Positions 8,695 to 17,912 of a stretch of DNA of 64,000 nt are shown piece after piece. The notes below the pieces were generated by a model. The model was given only the letters and a program-made list of their open reading frames with translations. It was not told the origin of the DNA and did no database searches. Made by a program: the position numbers and the translations under genes. This DNA comes from Mycolicibacterium porcinum. Its GTDB lineage: Bacteria; Actinomycetota; Actinomycetes; Mycobacteriales; Mycobacteriaceae. Location: positions 1 through 64,000 of the forward strand of contig MVIG01000016.1 in the NCBI GenBank assembly GCA_002086835.1, given 5' to 3'. How positions within the stretch are numbered: the first letter of the stretch is position 1; every line of letters begins with the position of its first letter.

Positions 8695-9282
8695 GGCGGC
8701 CGGGGCCGCCGCGACGATCGCGGTGATGATCGTGTGGAGTTCCTCGTCGGAATTGATCGTGCGGTCGCCGCGAGCCAGCGCCAGCATCAAGCCGCTGATG
8801 AAAGTCAGTAGTACGTAGGCCTTTTCGTCGATCAGCCCCGGATCGGTATCGGCCGGGCAGAGGCCCACCACCACGTTGCGGTGCAGTTCGAAGAATCGCT
8901 GTTGGTTGTGGCTGAAGGCCTCGGCCAGACCGGCATCCCGGCTGGACGGCATGACCAGCTCGTAGCGGGCCTTGCTGCGGATCAGCCGGGCGCCGGTACC
9001 TGAACGGATCACCAGCCGGGCCAGGCCGCGCACGTCGCCGTGGGCGCCCGAACCGGTGGCGGCGGTCAGATCAGCCAGGTCGAGGTCGGCGATCCGGTTG
9101 GCGGCCGCTCGGATCAACGCGGAACTGGTGCGGAAGTAGAACGACGTGGTCCCGTCCGGGACGCCGGCTTTGCGGTCGACCTTCAGATGGGTGACCCCTT
9201 TGATGCCTTCGCGGGCCAGCAGAGCTATTGCCGCATCGCATAGTTCGCGCCGGCGTTGTTCGGGGTTCTGCTTGCCTGCCAC
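8659..9282 (-). CDS. TetR-family regulator
   Basis: TetR-type repressor of 207 aa from GTG 9282. The DNA-binding region (about 5-55: ELCDAAIALLAREGIKGVTHLKVDRKAGVPDGTTSFYF, split over the helix-turn-helix) and an all-helical ligand domain fit the family. The start was chosen because it gives a normal-length N-terminus, and it lies 7 bp after the stop of the FAD monooxygenase gene. This makes it the third gene of the helD-monooxygenase-tetR run. It may control that operon or the convergent SDR gene. Confidence 0.8.
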   Translation of the reverse strand: MAGKQNPEQRRRELCDAAIALLAREGIKGVTHLKVDRKAGVPDGTTSFYFRTSSALIRAAANRIADLDLADLTAATGSGAHGDVRGLARLVIRSGTGARLIRSKARYELVMPSSRDAGLAEAFSHNQQRFFELHRNVVVGLCPADTDPGLIDEKAYVLLTFISGLMLALARGDRTINSDEELHTIITAIVAAAPAASHREGVAAVDR

Positions 9283-9289
9283 GTGCGAC

Positions 9290-10495
9290 CTAACGGCGGG
9301 CCGGCACGGGGACGTGCTCCGGCCGCACGCCGGTGCCCACCAGGTACGCCGGAATCGCGCTGAGTTGGGGGAGCCGTCGCATGATGCCCACGAGTGCCCC
9401 CGGCGGGGTGATCTCGGCACCGGCCATCACCGGCTCCATCACCTGACGGTGCAGGATCCGTTGGAGGCCTTGGGTAATCGCCGTCGGCAGGGTGCGTTGG
9501 CGCTGCACGGCGGCCAGGTCGGATACGGTGACCCGGTGCTCGCGCAGCGGCTGATAGAGCAGGCGGGCCGCCGCGGCGGCGTCCTGGATCGCGACGTTGA
9601 TCCCGACCCCGCCCACCGGTGACATGGCATGTGCGGCATCGCCTATGCACAGCAGGCGGTCGCGGTACCACCGTGGCAGGCGGTTGAGTTGGACGTCCAG
9701 ATGCTTGACGTCGTCCCAGGAGGCCAGACTGGCCGTGTCGGCCTCGGGGATCAGCTCGGCCAGCTCGGCGCGGAACGCGTCCAGGCCGCGGGCCCGCAGC
9801 CCAGCGTCGCTGCCCTTCGGGATCAGGTAGGCGACCTGGAAGTAGCCGGTGCGGGGAATCATGATCAGCGCGCGACCGGGTCCGGTGCGCGGGATCAGTG
9901 AGTACTGGCCATCCTCGTTGCGCGGCAGCCGGAACCACCACACATCGAAGGGCACCGGATAGTCCCGGGTCCTCAGCCCGGCCTCCCGCCGCACCACCGA
10001 GGTGCGCCCGTCACAGGCCACGGTGAGTTCGGCGCGCAACTCACCGTCCCCCTCGGGGCCGGTGTAGCGGACCCCGGTGATCCGATCGCCGTCGCGCAGC
10101 AGCCCGGTCACCTCGGTCCGCATGCGCAGGGTGAAATTCGGTTCGGTGCGGCCCGCATCGGCCAGCAGGTCGAGGAAGTCCCACTGCGGCACCATCGCCA
10201 CGTAGGGGTGCCGCTGGCGTAGCCGGCGGAAGTCGACGAGTGTCACCGGTTGGCCGTCGACCGGGAACTCGGCCTTCTCCACCTTGCTGTAGCCGATCTT
10301 GTTGAACTCGGCGAACAGCCCGAGCTCATCGAGCATGCGCATGGTGCTCGGATGCACTGTGTCCCCGCGGAAATCACGCAGGAAGTCGGCATGCTTCTCC
10401 ATGACGGTGACCGCCACCCCGCACCGGGCCAGGATCAGCCCGAGCATCATCCCGGCGGGCCCGCCGCCCACGATCGCGCACGTGGTCTCAGGCAT
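9290..10495 (-). CDS. Class A FAD monooxygenase
   Basis: FAD-dependent hydroxylase of 401 aa from the para-hydroxybenzoate hydroxylase family, which includes rifampicin monooxygenases (Rox). It has the Rossmann motif GGGPAG (9-14), the DG motif CDGRTSVVR, and the GD motif CIGDAAHAMSPVGGVGIN. It lacks the C-terminal thioredoxin-like extension of some relatives, so it is shorter than Rox proteins (about 470 aa as I recall). Its ATG overlaps the helD stop by 8 nt, so the two are translationally coupled. With an RAE-like site in front of helD, a role in modifying rifamycin-like drugs is plausible but unproven. The NCBI-style general label would be FAD-dependent oxidoreductase. Confidence 0.85.
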   Translation of the reverse strand: MPETTCAIVGGGPAGMMLGLILARCGVAVTVMEKHADFLRDFRGDTVHPSTMRMLDELGLFAEFNKIGYSKVEKAEFPVDGQPVTLVDFRRLRQRHPYVAMVPQWDFLDLLADAGRTEPNFTLRMRTEVTGLLRDGDRITGVRYTGPEGDGELRAELTVACDGRTSVVRREAGLRTRDYPVPFDVWWFRLPRNEDGQYSLIPRTGPGRALIMIPRTGYFQVAYLIPKGSDAGLRARGLDAFRAELAELIPEADTASLASWDDVKHLDVQLNRLPRWYRDRLLCIGDAAHAMSPVGGVGINVAIQDAAAAARLLYQPLREHRVTVSDLAAVQRQRTLPTAITQGLQRILHRQVMEPVMAGAEITPPGALVGIMRRLPQLSAIPAYLVGTGVRPEHVPVPARR

Positions 10496-12674
10496 GGGCG
10501 AGTCCGCTCAGCGCCTCGGGCAGCGGTTTGGTGTGCAGCACACCGAGGCGCTGTGTGGCGCGGGTGAGGGCGACGTACAACTCGGCCGCGCCGCGATCAC
10601 CATCGGCCAGGATGTGTGCGGGCTCGACGACGAGAACCGCGTCGAACTCAAGGCCTTTGGTCTCCGATGGCGCCACCGCACCGGGTACCTCGGGCGGGCC
10701 GATCACCACGCAGGTTCCTTCGCGGGTAGCTTCGTCGCGCACGAATTCCTCTACTGCAGAAGGGATTTCATCAGCGGCCAACTGCTTCGCCCAGGGCTGC
10801 ACACCGCAGGCCCGTACCGACTCCGGCGGCTGAACCCCGGGCGCGAACTCGGCCAGCAGCGCGCCGGCGACCGCCATGATCTCAGCCGGGGTGCGATAGT
10901 TCACCGACAGCGTCCGGTAGATCCACCGGCCCGGCACATACGGCTCGAGCATGCTGCCCCAGGACCGGGCCCCGGCCGCCGAGCGGCGCTGGGCCAGATC
11001 TCCGACCACCGTGAAGGACCGGCGCGGGCAACGACGCATCAGCACCCGCCAGTCCATCTCGGACAATTCCTGGGCTTCGTCGACCACAACATGACCGTAG
11101 GTCCAATCCCGGTCGGCCGCAGCACGTTCGGCCAGTTCACGGGTGTCGCGTTCGAGGAACCGGTCGGCCAGGTCCTCGGCGTCGATGAGGTCGCTGGCCA
11201 GCAGGTGGTCCTCGTCGTCCATCAGGTCCTCGCGGGCGATCATGAGGTCGAGCACCCCCGCGGCGTAGGCGGCCTCCTCGCGCCGTTCGCGTTCGGCGGC
11301 TTCCTCGCCCGCCTTGTCCCGGCCCAGCAGGTCGACCAGCTCGTCGAGCAACGGCACGTCCGAGACGGTCCAGGTGCTGGGGTCGGCCCGCAGGAACCGC
11401 GGGTCGGCGCCGGCCGCGCGCAGCCGCTCTGGCGAGGAGTACAGGGTGCCCAACAGGTCCTCCGGGGTCAGGATCGGCCACAGAGCATCCAGCGCTGCGG
11501 CGAACGCGGCGTTCTCGTCGAGTTCGCTGACCACACTGGCCCGCAGTTCCTCCCACGCCGCCTTGTCCTGACGGGTGAGCCAGCCCTTGCCGATGCGGGC
11601 GACGGCCCGCTCGGTGAGGACGTAGGTGACGATGTCGCGGAACGTCGCACGCGCCTCGTTGTGCGGGAGTCCGGTTTCGCGGGCCTCCTCGATGGCCCAC
11701 TGCGCGGTTTCGGCGTCGATGCGCACGGTGACATCGGGCAGTTCGATGAAGATCGGCTCGTCGGGGACTTCCTGGCGGTCGGCCACCGCGGCGGCCAGCA
11801 CGTCGAGGATCTTCAGTGAGCCCTTGATCTCGGCCACCTCGGGTGCGTCCTCGGCGGTGACGTGCAGGCCGGGAACCAGGTCGCCGGGCGTCATGAACAC
11901 CGCATCGGACTCACCGAGCGAGGGCAGCACCCGGCCGATGTGGTGCAGGAACGCCTCATTGGGTCCGACGACGAGAACACCGTGGCGTTCGATGCGTTCC
12001 CGGTGGGTGTAGAGCAGATAGGCCACCCGGTGCAGCGCCACCACGGTCTTGCCGGTGCCCGGGCCACCCTCGACCACGAGCACCCCGGTGTGCTCGTTGC
12101 GGATCACCTCGTCCTGCTCGGCCTGGATCGTCGCGACGATGTCGCGCATGCCCTCGCCGCGCGGTGCGTTCACCGCGGCCAGCAGCGCGGCGTCCTCGTC
12201 ACCTCCGTCGCCCTCGGTCGGCCGACCCAGCACCTCGTCGGTGAAATCGAGCACGCGACGTCCCAGGGTGCGGAACTGGCGCCGCCTGCGCATGTTCTCG
12301 GGGTTGGCCCCGGTCGCGGTGTAGAACGGCCGGGCCAGCGGTGCCCGCCAGTCCAGCAGCAACGGTTCGTAGTCGTCCTCGCGGTCGAATATGCCCAGGC
12401 GCCCGACGTAGAGATGTTCTCCGGCAACGGTTTCCAGCCGCCCGAAGCACAGCCCGTTGTCGGCTACATCGAGCCGGTTGGCTTCCTTGGCCAGCGCCCG
12501 CACCTCGGCGTCGCGTTCCACCGCGGAGCCGCCATGTTCGCGCAGCGCGCTGCGGTAGCGGTCACGCACCCGGGTGCGCTCGGCGTCCAACCGCGAGTAC
12601 AGCCCGTCGACATAGGCCTGTTCGGACTGCACTTCGACATCGTGATCGTCAGCTGGCACGTGCTCCTCGTTCAT
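10488..12674 (-). CDS. helD: HelD/HelR RNA polymerase recycling factor
   Basis: UvrD-like ATPase of 728 aa matching mycobacterial HelD, which binds RNA polymerase and removes stalled complexes. HelR members also displace rifamycins from the enzyme. Motifs in order: an N-terminal helical arm (QAYVDGLYSRLDAERTRVRD), Walker A GGPGTGKTVVALHR (about 208-221), DEAQELSEMDW, VVGDLAQ, SVNYRTPAE, ETKGLEFDAV and VALTRATQRL. The ATG at 12674 is preferred over an upstream in-frame TTG. An RAE-like inverted repeat lies about 40 nt upstream, which favours the drug-inducible HelR assignment. The downstream FAD monooxygenase is coupled by an 8-nt overlap. Confidence 0.88.
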   Translation of the reverse strand: MNEEHVPADDHDVEVQSEQAYVDGLYSRLDAERTRVRDRYRSALREHGGSAVERDAEVRALAKEANRLDVADNGLCFGRLETVAGEHLYVGRLGIFDREDDYEPLLLDWRAPLARPFYTATGANPENMRRRRQFRTLGRRVLDFTDEVLGRPTEGDGGDEDAALLAAVNAPRGEGMRDIVATIQAEQDEVIRNEHTGVLVVEGGPGTGKTVVALHRVAYLLYTHRERIERHGVLVVGPNEAFLHHIGRVLPSLGESDAVFMTPGDLVPGLHVTAEDAPEVAEIKGSLKILDVLAAAVADRQEVPDEPIFIELPDVTVRIDAETAQWAIEEARETGLPHNEARATFRDIVTYVLTERAVARIGKGWLTRQDKAAWEELRASVVSELDENAAFAAALDALWPILTPEDLLGTLYSSPERLRAAGADPRFLRADPSTWTVSDVPLLDELVDLLGRDKAGEEAAERERREEAAYAAGVLDLMIAREDLMDDEDHLLASDLIDAEDLADRFLERDTRELAERAAADRDWTYGHVVVDEAQELSEMDWRVLMRRCPRRSFTVVGDLAQRRSAAGARSWGSMLEPYVPGRWIYRTLSVNYRTPAEIMAVAGALLAEFAPGVQPPESVRACGVQPWAKQLAADEIPSAVEEFVRDEATREGTCVVIGPPEVPGAVAPSETKGLEFDAVLVVEPAHILADGDRGAAELYVALTRATQRLGVLHTKPLPEALSGLAHA

Positions 12675-12714
12675 CCTCGGCGTCAAACTCCGGCCAGCGA
12701 TTGTGCGCCATCAC

Positions 12715-12737
12715 CGGGGCCTTGCCGCAAGGCCCCG
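12715..12737 (-). promoter_or_regulatory. RAE-like inverted repeat upstream of helD
   Basis: Perfect inverted repeat with 10-bp arms: CGGGGCCTTG (12715-12724) and CAAGGCCCCG (12728-12737), separated by three bases. In the direction of helD it reads GGGGCCTTG-CGG-CAAGGCCCC in the core. From memory this closely matches the rifamycin-associated element found before actinobacterial rifamycin-resistance genes (rgt, rph, arr, helR). It lies 40 nt before the helD ATG. The match to the published consensus was not computed. Confidence 0.75.
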
Positions 12738-12768
12738 TGGTCGCGATAAAATGGGGTTCAGCAACCGG

Positions 12769-15303
12769 TCATCCCATGCGGCCGACATCCACGATACGCA
12801 GCACCGCAGCGCCTTCCTCGTCGCTGGCGGCCAGGTCGACTTCCACGTCGAAGCCCCAATCGTGATCTCCGGCAGGATCTTCGAGGATCTGTCGAATGCG
12901 CCACATCTGCGGCTGCCGGTCGAAGATCAGCAACGCCGGGCCACGGGCGTCGGCTCCGGTGCCCACCTCGGTGTGCTCGTCGAAGTACGTCTCGCCGGCG
13001 TCGGCCCAGCGCTCGGCCGTCCAGCCCGATGCCGCATCGAGTGCGCCGAGTTCGTCCCAGCGGGCCCGGGCGAACAACTCCACCCGGCGGAACAGCGCGT
13101 TGCGCACCATCGCGGTGAACGCCCGCTCGTTGCCGGTCAGCGGGCGCGGCCGGGCCGGCACCGCCACCGGGACATCGTGGGGCTGGTCCGGGCTGGTCAG
13201 CTGCTCCCACTCGTCGAGCAGGCTGGAATCGACCTGGCGCACCAACTCGCCGAGCCATTCGACGATGTCCGCCAGCTGCTCGGTGCGGGCCGCGGCGGGC
13301 ACACCCGAGCGCAGCGCCTTGAACGCGTCGGACAGGTAACGCAGCACGGCCCCTTCGGAGCGGGTCAGCCCGTAGACGCTGATGTACTCGCGGAACGTGA
13401 GGGCGCGCTCCCACATCTCGCGCACCACCGATTTGGGCGACAGGTGCCCGTCGGCGGCCCACGGGTTGGTCTGCCGGTACACCTCGTAGGTGTGCTCCAG
13501 CAGTTCTTGCAGTGGCTTGGGGTAGGTGACCTCGTCGAGCAGCTCAATGCGTTCGTCGTACTCGATCCCGTCGGCCTTCATCTGCGCGACCGCCTCGCCC
13601 CTGGCCTTGTTCAGCTGGGCGGCCAGGATCTGGCGGGGATCTTCCAGGGTGGCTTCGATCACCGAAACCACGTCCAGCGCATAGCTTTCCGACTCGGGGT
13701 CGAGGACGTCGACCGCGGCCAGGGCGAAGGTGGACAGCGGTTGGTTCAGCGCGAAGTCCGGCGGCAGGTCGACGGTGAGCCGGTAGCGGCGCCCATCGGG
13801 TTCGGGCGTGTCCAGCCGCTCGATGACTCCGGCCTGCAGCAGCGAGCGGGCGATGCCGACCGCCTCGCGGATGTGCTTGAGCTGACGCTTGCGCGGTTCG
13901 TGGTTGTCGGTGAGCAGTCGGCGCATCGCCTCGAACGGATCGCCGGGACGGTCCACGACGTCGAGAATCATGGCCGTGGAGACGCGCATGTTGCTGGTCA
14001 ACGCTTCGGGCGCGGCGTCGATCAACCGGTTCATGGTGTTCTCGCCCCACGGCACCACGCCCTCTGGTGCCTTGCGCCGCACCAGCTTTCGGCGCTTCTT
14101 CGGATCGTCGGCCACCTTGGCGAACTGCTTGAGGTTCTCCACCTCGTGGTCGGGGGCCTGGACCACCACTGTGCCCGCGGTGTCGTATCCGGCGCGTCCG
14201 GCCCGGCCGGCGATCTGATGGAACTCGCGGGCGTTGAGCAACCGCATCCTGGTGCCGTCGTACTTGGACAGTGCGGAGAACACGACGGTGCGGATCGGCA
14301 CGTTGATTCCGACGCCGAGAGTGTCGGTGCCGCAGATCACCTTGAGCAGTCCGGCCTGGGCCAGCTGTTCCACCAACCGCCGGTACTTCGGCAGCATGCC
14401 GGCGTGGTGGACGCCGATGCCGTGGCGCACCAGCCGGGACAGCGTGGTGCCGAACGTAGTGGAGAACCGGAAGCCGCCGATCATGTCGGCGATCGCGGCC
14501 TTCTCCTCCTTGGTGCAGACGTTGACGCTCATCAGCGCCTGTGCGCGTTCCAGCGCCGAGGCCTGGGTGAAGTGCACGACGTAGATCGGCGCCTGTTTGG
14601 TGTCGAGGAGATCGGCGATGGTCTCGTGCATCGCCGTGGTGGCGTACGAGAAGAACAGCGGCACGGGCCTTTCCGCCCCCGCGACCAACGCGGTCGGCCG
14701 GCCGGTGCGCCGCGTGAGGTCCTCACGCAGGAACGTCACGTCGCCCAGCGTCGCCGACATCAGCAGGAACTGCGCCTTGGGCAGTTCGAGCAGCGGCACC
14801 TGCCACGCCCAGCCGCGGTCTGGGTCACCGTAGAAGTGGAACTCGTCCATCACCACCAGGCCGATATCGGCATCACTACCTTCACGCAGCGCGAGGTTGG
14901 CCAGGATCTCGGCAGTGCACGCGATGATCGGCGCGTCGGCGTTCACCGATGCGTCGCCGGTGAGCATGCCGACGTTGTCGGCCCCGAACACGTCACAGAG
15001 CGCGAAGAACTTCTCACTGACCAACGCCTTGATCGGGGCGGTGTAGAAACTGACGCGGTCCGCGGCCAGCGCCGCATAGATCGCCCCGGTGGCCACCAGT
15101 GACTTGCCCGAGCCGGTCGGCGTCGCGAGGATCACGTTCGCTCCGCTGACCAGCTCGATCAGCGCCTCCTCCTGTGCGGGGTAGAGCGCGGTGCCGTTGG
15201 CCTCGGCCCAGCCGGCGAAGTCGGTGAACAGGGTGTCGGCGTCGCCGCCCTTGGCGCGCAGCGCCGACAGGTCGTTCGGATCGTCGAACAGGGGAGTGGT
15301 CAT
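12769..15303 (-). CDS. DEAD-box RNA helicase with DUF3516
   Basis: Superfamily 2 helicase of 844 aa. Motifs: Walker A ATPTGSGKS (about 60-68), the DEAD-type box as DEFH, MSATL, and QIAGRAGRAG (motif VI). A long C-terminal region matches DUF3516, seen in actinobacterial RNA helicases of the Ski2/Lhr-like branch. It probably unwinds structured RNA or RNA-protein complexes using ATP. The ATG at 15303 gives the usual length. It lies upstream of helD in the same direction, but about 90 bp containing the RAE-like repeat separates them, so helD likely has its own promoter. Confidence 0.88.
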   Translation of the reverse strand: MTTPLFDDPNDLSALRAKGGDADTLFTDFAGWAEANGTALYPAQEEALIELVSGANVILATPTGSGKSLVATGAIYAALAADRVSFYTAPIKALVSEKFFALCDVFGADNVGMLTGDASVNADAPIIACTAEILANLALREGSDADIGLVVMDEFHFYGDPDRGWAWQVPLLELPKAQFLLMSATLGDVTFLREDLTRRTGRPTALVAGAERPVPLFFSYATTAMHETIADLLDTKQAPIYVVHFTQASALERAQALMSVNVCTKEEKAAIADMIGGFRFSTTFGTTLSRLVRHGIGVHHAGMLPKYRRLVEQLAQAGLLKVICGTDTLGVGINVPIRTVVFSALSKYDGTRMRLLNAREFHQIAGRAGRAGYDTAGTVVVQAPDHEVENLKQFAKVADDPKKRRKLVRRKAPEGVVPWGENTMNRLIDAAPEALTSNMRVSTAMILDVVDRPGDPFEAMRRLLTDNHEPRKRQLKHIREAVGIARSLLQAGVIERLDTPEPDGRRYRLTVDLPPDFALNQPLSTFALAAVDVLDPESESYALDVVSVIEATLEDPRQILAAQLNKARGEAVAQMKADGIEYDERIELLDEVTYPKPLQELLEHTYEVYRQTNPWAADGHLSPKSVVREMWERALTFREYISVYGLTRSEGAVLRYLSDAFKALRSGVPAAARTEQLADIVEWLGELVRQVDSSLLDEWEQLTSPDQPHDVPVAVPARPRPLTGNERAFTAMVRNALFRRVELFARARWDELGALDAASGWTAERWADAGETYFDEHTEVGTGADARGPALLIFDRQPQMWRIRQILEDPAGDHDWGFDVEVDLAASDEEGAAVLRIVDVGRMG

Positions 15304-15359
15304 ATTGATGACCAGCGTGCCAGTTCGCCCCTGCCGACGATCGTCCCGGTCGACCGCGG

Positions 15360-15833
15360 TTACCCGAACTGTCCCGGCTGGTAGTCGCCTGCGGGCATCT
15401 GAACGATCACGTTCAGGCGGTTGACGGTGTTCATGAAGGCGATCAGGCACACCAGCGCCGCCAGCTGATCCTCGTCGTAATGCTTGACCGCGTTCGCCCA
15501 CACCTCGTCGCTGACCCCGCCTGCCGCATCGGCGATCCGGGTGCCCTGCTCGGTGAGTTCCAGGGCCGCGCGTTCGGCCTCGGTGAACACCGTCGCCTCC
15601 CGCCACGCGGCCACCAGGTGCAGCCGCTGCTGGGTCTCCCCGGCGGCAGCGGCATCCTTGGTGTGCATGTCGGTGCAGAAGCCGCAGCCGTTGATCTGGC
15701 TGGCGCGCAACGCCACCAACTGCTGCGTCGACTCGGGCAGCGCGGAGTCCGTGATCACCTTGCCCGCCGCGGTGACGTACTTCAGCATCTTGGTGGCAGT
15801 CCGGTTCTCGAACAGGTTCAAACGGGCATCCAT
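15360..15833 (-). CDS. Carboxymuconolactone decarboxylase/AhpD-like protein
   Basis: Protein of 157 aa in the CMD/AhpD family. It carries the redox motif C50-G-F-C53-x3-H57, typical of AhpD-like thiol peroxidases rather than the true decarboxylases. A role in peroxide removal or disulfide reduction is likely. TAGGAG stands 6 nt before the ATG. It lies 56 bp upstream of the DEAD-box helicase gene and may share its transcript. It is divergent from the cyclase-like gene. Confidence 0.85.
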   Translation of the reverse strand: MDARLNLFENRTATKMLKYVTAAGKVITDSALPESTQQLVALRASQINGCGFCTDMHTKDAAAAGETQQRLHLVAAWREATVFTEAERAALELTEQGTRIADAAGGVSDEVWANAVKHYDEDQLAALVCLIAFMNTVNRLNVIVQMPAGDYQPGQFG

Positions 15834-15914
15834 GGCGCACTCCTACGTGGTTGGTGATTACCCCCTCAAGACACCGCGAATCGCCGAAATGTGACATGCG
15901 GCGATAATCAGCGG

Positions 15915-16778
15915 GTGCCGATGCCGACCGCTCTCGAGTCCGTCCTGCTGGTGGTCGTCGTCGTGCTGTTCGCGGCGTTCGTCACGTTCCTGGTGCTGTT
16001 CATCGTGAGCCGGCGGCAGCTGACGAAGGCCCGCCGCGAGATCGAGCGCATGAAACTCGAAGACGAGGACCGCAGGCGCAAGCGTCGCCGTGGTGTCGCG
16101 CCGTTGGCCATCAAGACCGTGTTTCAAACCGCGGACATGCTGATCAACAAGGGGCTGGGTGCGACGGTTCGCAACTCGATCGAGGATCTGGCTGGATGGG
16201 CGCAGGTGGAACGTCCGGACCTGGCGCGGCTGACCGCCGACGGGCGCGTCGTCATCGTCTTCTCCGACATCGAGGGCTCGACCGAGTACAACGCCGCGAT
16301 GGGCGACCGGGCCTGGGTGAAGCTGCTGGAGAAGCACAACAAGCTGGTCCAGGCGCGCGTCGACAAGCACGGCGGTCACGTCGTCAAGACCCAGGGCGAC
16401 GGATTCATGATCGCGTTCGCCGATCCGGAGAACGCGGTGCGGTTCGCCACCGACGTGCAGGGCGCGCTCGCGGAGAGCCCGCAGCGATGGCAGGCGATCC
16501 GGGTGCGGATCGGCGTGCACATGGGCACCTCAGTGCGCAGGGGCGACGACCTGTTCGGGCTCGACGTCGCGATGGCGGCGCGGGTCGCCGGTCAGGCCGA
16601 CGGCGGCGAGATCCTGGTGAGCGAACCGGTCGGGGAGGCGGTCCGGCATCTCGGCGACATCGTCCTCGGCGCGGCTCGTGAGGTGGAATTGAAGGGCCTG
16701 CCCGGGACACACCGGCTCTATCCGGTCCTCACCGTCGAGCAGCGGGCGCTGGAGGCGGCGACTGGACATGACGCGTGA
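15915..16778 (+). CDS. Class III nucleotide cyclase-like membrane protein
   Basis: Protein of about 287 aa: one N-terminal transmembrane helix (about 8-33), a basic linker (RRRKRRRG) and a class III cyclase domain. Both metal-binding Asp residues (FSDIEGST and QGDGF) and the purine-contacting Lys (VVKTQGDG) are present. In the usual V-N-x-A-A-R motif the sequence is VAMAAR, so the transition-state Asn is Ala while the Arg is kept. This predicts weak or no cyclase activity, or a modified role. GTG 15915 and ATG 15921 are near-equivalent starts. The 3' end overlaps the convergent cutinase gene by 50 bp. Confidence 0.82.
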   Translation: MPMPTALESVLLVVVVVLFAAFVTFLVLFIVSRRQLTKARREIERMKLEDEDRRRKRRRGVAPLAIKTVFQTADMLINKGLGATVRNSIEDLAGWAQVERPDLARLTADGRVVIVFSDIEGSTEYNAAMGDRAWVKLLEKHNKLVQARVDKHGGHVVKTQGDGFMIAFADPENAVRFATDVQGALAESPQRWQAIRVRIGVHMGTSVRRGDDLFGLDVAMAARVAGQADGGEILVSEPVGEAVRHLGDIVLGAAREVELKGLPGTHRLYPVLTVEQRALEAATGHDA

Positions 16779-17412
16779 CCCACTGCGCGGCGAGCTTGAT
16801 CAGGCCCGATTTCGGATAGGTGATGTGCGCGTTCCAGTCCTGGCCGAGCGAGCAGATGGGGTCGTTGGTGTTGCACAGGTCCGCCGTCCTGGCCCCGAAG
16901 TCCGGGCTCATCCGGGTCAGCGGCTGACCCAGGCGCGCCGAGGGATTCCCGAAGACCACGACCGAGGCCACGCGGGGGACGACCGCGGCCGGTAGCGGGG
17001 CCGAATAGCCGAGGCCGCCGACGGGTGAGGTGGCCACCACGTCGACCACGGCCGCGCCTTGCGAGTAGCCGCCCATCACGATCTTGGTCTTGGGGCACCG
17101 TTCAGCGGTGGCCTGGACGCGCTTGCTCATGTCGGTGGCGCCGGCGGCGGCCTTCCAGAAGTCCCACGAGGCCGGGTACTGCACGGCGTAGGTGCCGACC
17201 GTCGAGCCTTTGACCATGGGTTTCAACGTGTCGACGAAGGCCTTGCCAACATTGCCGATCCCGGCGGGTTCGTCTGTGCCGCGGGCGAAGACGACTTCGA
17301 TGTCGGGACAGTCCGGCGCGGCCCGGGAGACGGGGGTCCCGATCGTGCCCACCGCGGCTGCCGCAGCCACTGCTGCGCTGCCCGCGAGGGCCGACACCTT
17401 ACGGACACCCAC
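16729..17412 (-). CDS. Secreted cutinase-family esterase
   Basis: Serine esterase of 227 aa (cutinase-like/Culp family) with an Ala-rich signal peptide (about 1-31). The catalytic Ser is in GGYSQGAAV. The Asp is likely in NTNDPIC and the His in AHITYPKSG. Conserved disulfide cysteines are present (APDCPD, ERCPK, DLCN, PIC). In mycobacteria these enzymes cleave lipid esters outside the cell. The C-terminal Pro/Ala tail is coded within the region overlapping the convergent cyclase gene. Confidence 0.9.
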   Translation of the reverse strand: MGVRKVSALAGSAAVAAAAAVGTIGTPVSRAAPDCPDIEVVFARGTDEPAGIGNVGKAFVDTLKPMVKGSTVGTYAVQYPASWDFWKAAAGATDMSKRVQATAERCPKTKIVMGGYSQGAAVVDVVATSPVGGLGYSAPLPAAVVPRVASVVVFGNPSARLGQPLTRMSPDFGARTADLCNTNDPICSLGQDWNAHITYPKSGLIKLAAQWVTRHVQSPPPAPAARR

Positions 17413-17484
17413 AAACCACTTCTACCACTGTTGTCACATGAATGCCCAGGCATACCAGGCTTGCGTAACGGGTATCACCACGCG

Positions 17485-17862
17485 GTGACCAGTCCAGTTC
17501 TCGACGAACTCCTGCATATCGAACGTGCCGGGTGGGATTCGCTGTGCGAGTCGACCGGCGCGGATTTCTACGGCGAGCTGATGCTGCCCGACGCCGTCAT
17601 GGTGCTCGCCAACGGCATGGTGATGGACCGCAACACCGTCGTCAGCGCGCTCGCGCAGTCCCCGCCGTGGCGCGCGTACGAGATCAGCGGTGTGCGTCTC
17701 ATCGTCCTCGACGACGACAACGCGGCTCTGGTCTACACCGCCACCGCCTACCGCGACGAGGAGGAACCCGCGTTCGTCGGTGCCATGTCGAGCGTCTACA
17801 ACCGGGTCGACGGAGTGTGGAAGCTCGCGCTCTATCAGCAGACCCGCAAGCCCGATCACTGA
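17485..17862 (+). CDS. SnoaL-like/DUF4440 protein
   Basis: Protein of 125 aa with the NTF2-like alpha+beta cone fold (DUF4440/SnoaL-like). It starts at GTG 17485 and opens with VLDELLHIERAGWDSLC; its end WKLALYQQTRKP is typical. Family members bind small ligands, and the function here is not specified. The region between the cutinase start (17412) and this GTG is only 72 bp. It is followed 50 bp later by a Nudix gene in the same direction. Confidence 0.75.
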   Translation: MTSPVLDELLHIERAGWDSLCESTGADFYGELMLPDAVMVLANGMVMDRNTVVSALAQSPPWRAYEISGVRLIVLDDDNAALVYTATAYRDEEEPAFVGAMSSVYNRVDGVWKLALYQQTRKPDH

Positions 17863-17912
17863 ACGGCGTGACCCGCCGGTCTCTCCTCCCGTGTCCCGCA
17901 TATGGTCGAGCG

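Noticed and set aside
10299..11819. 506-codon rightward open frame
   Set aside because: It runs antisense across helD and the monooxygenase gene and has no domain signature.
12703..15102. 799-codon rightward open frame
   Set aside because: It is antisense to the DEAD-box helicase with all its motifs. The translation is rich in Arg, Gly and His with no domain, as expected for GC-rich shadow frames.
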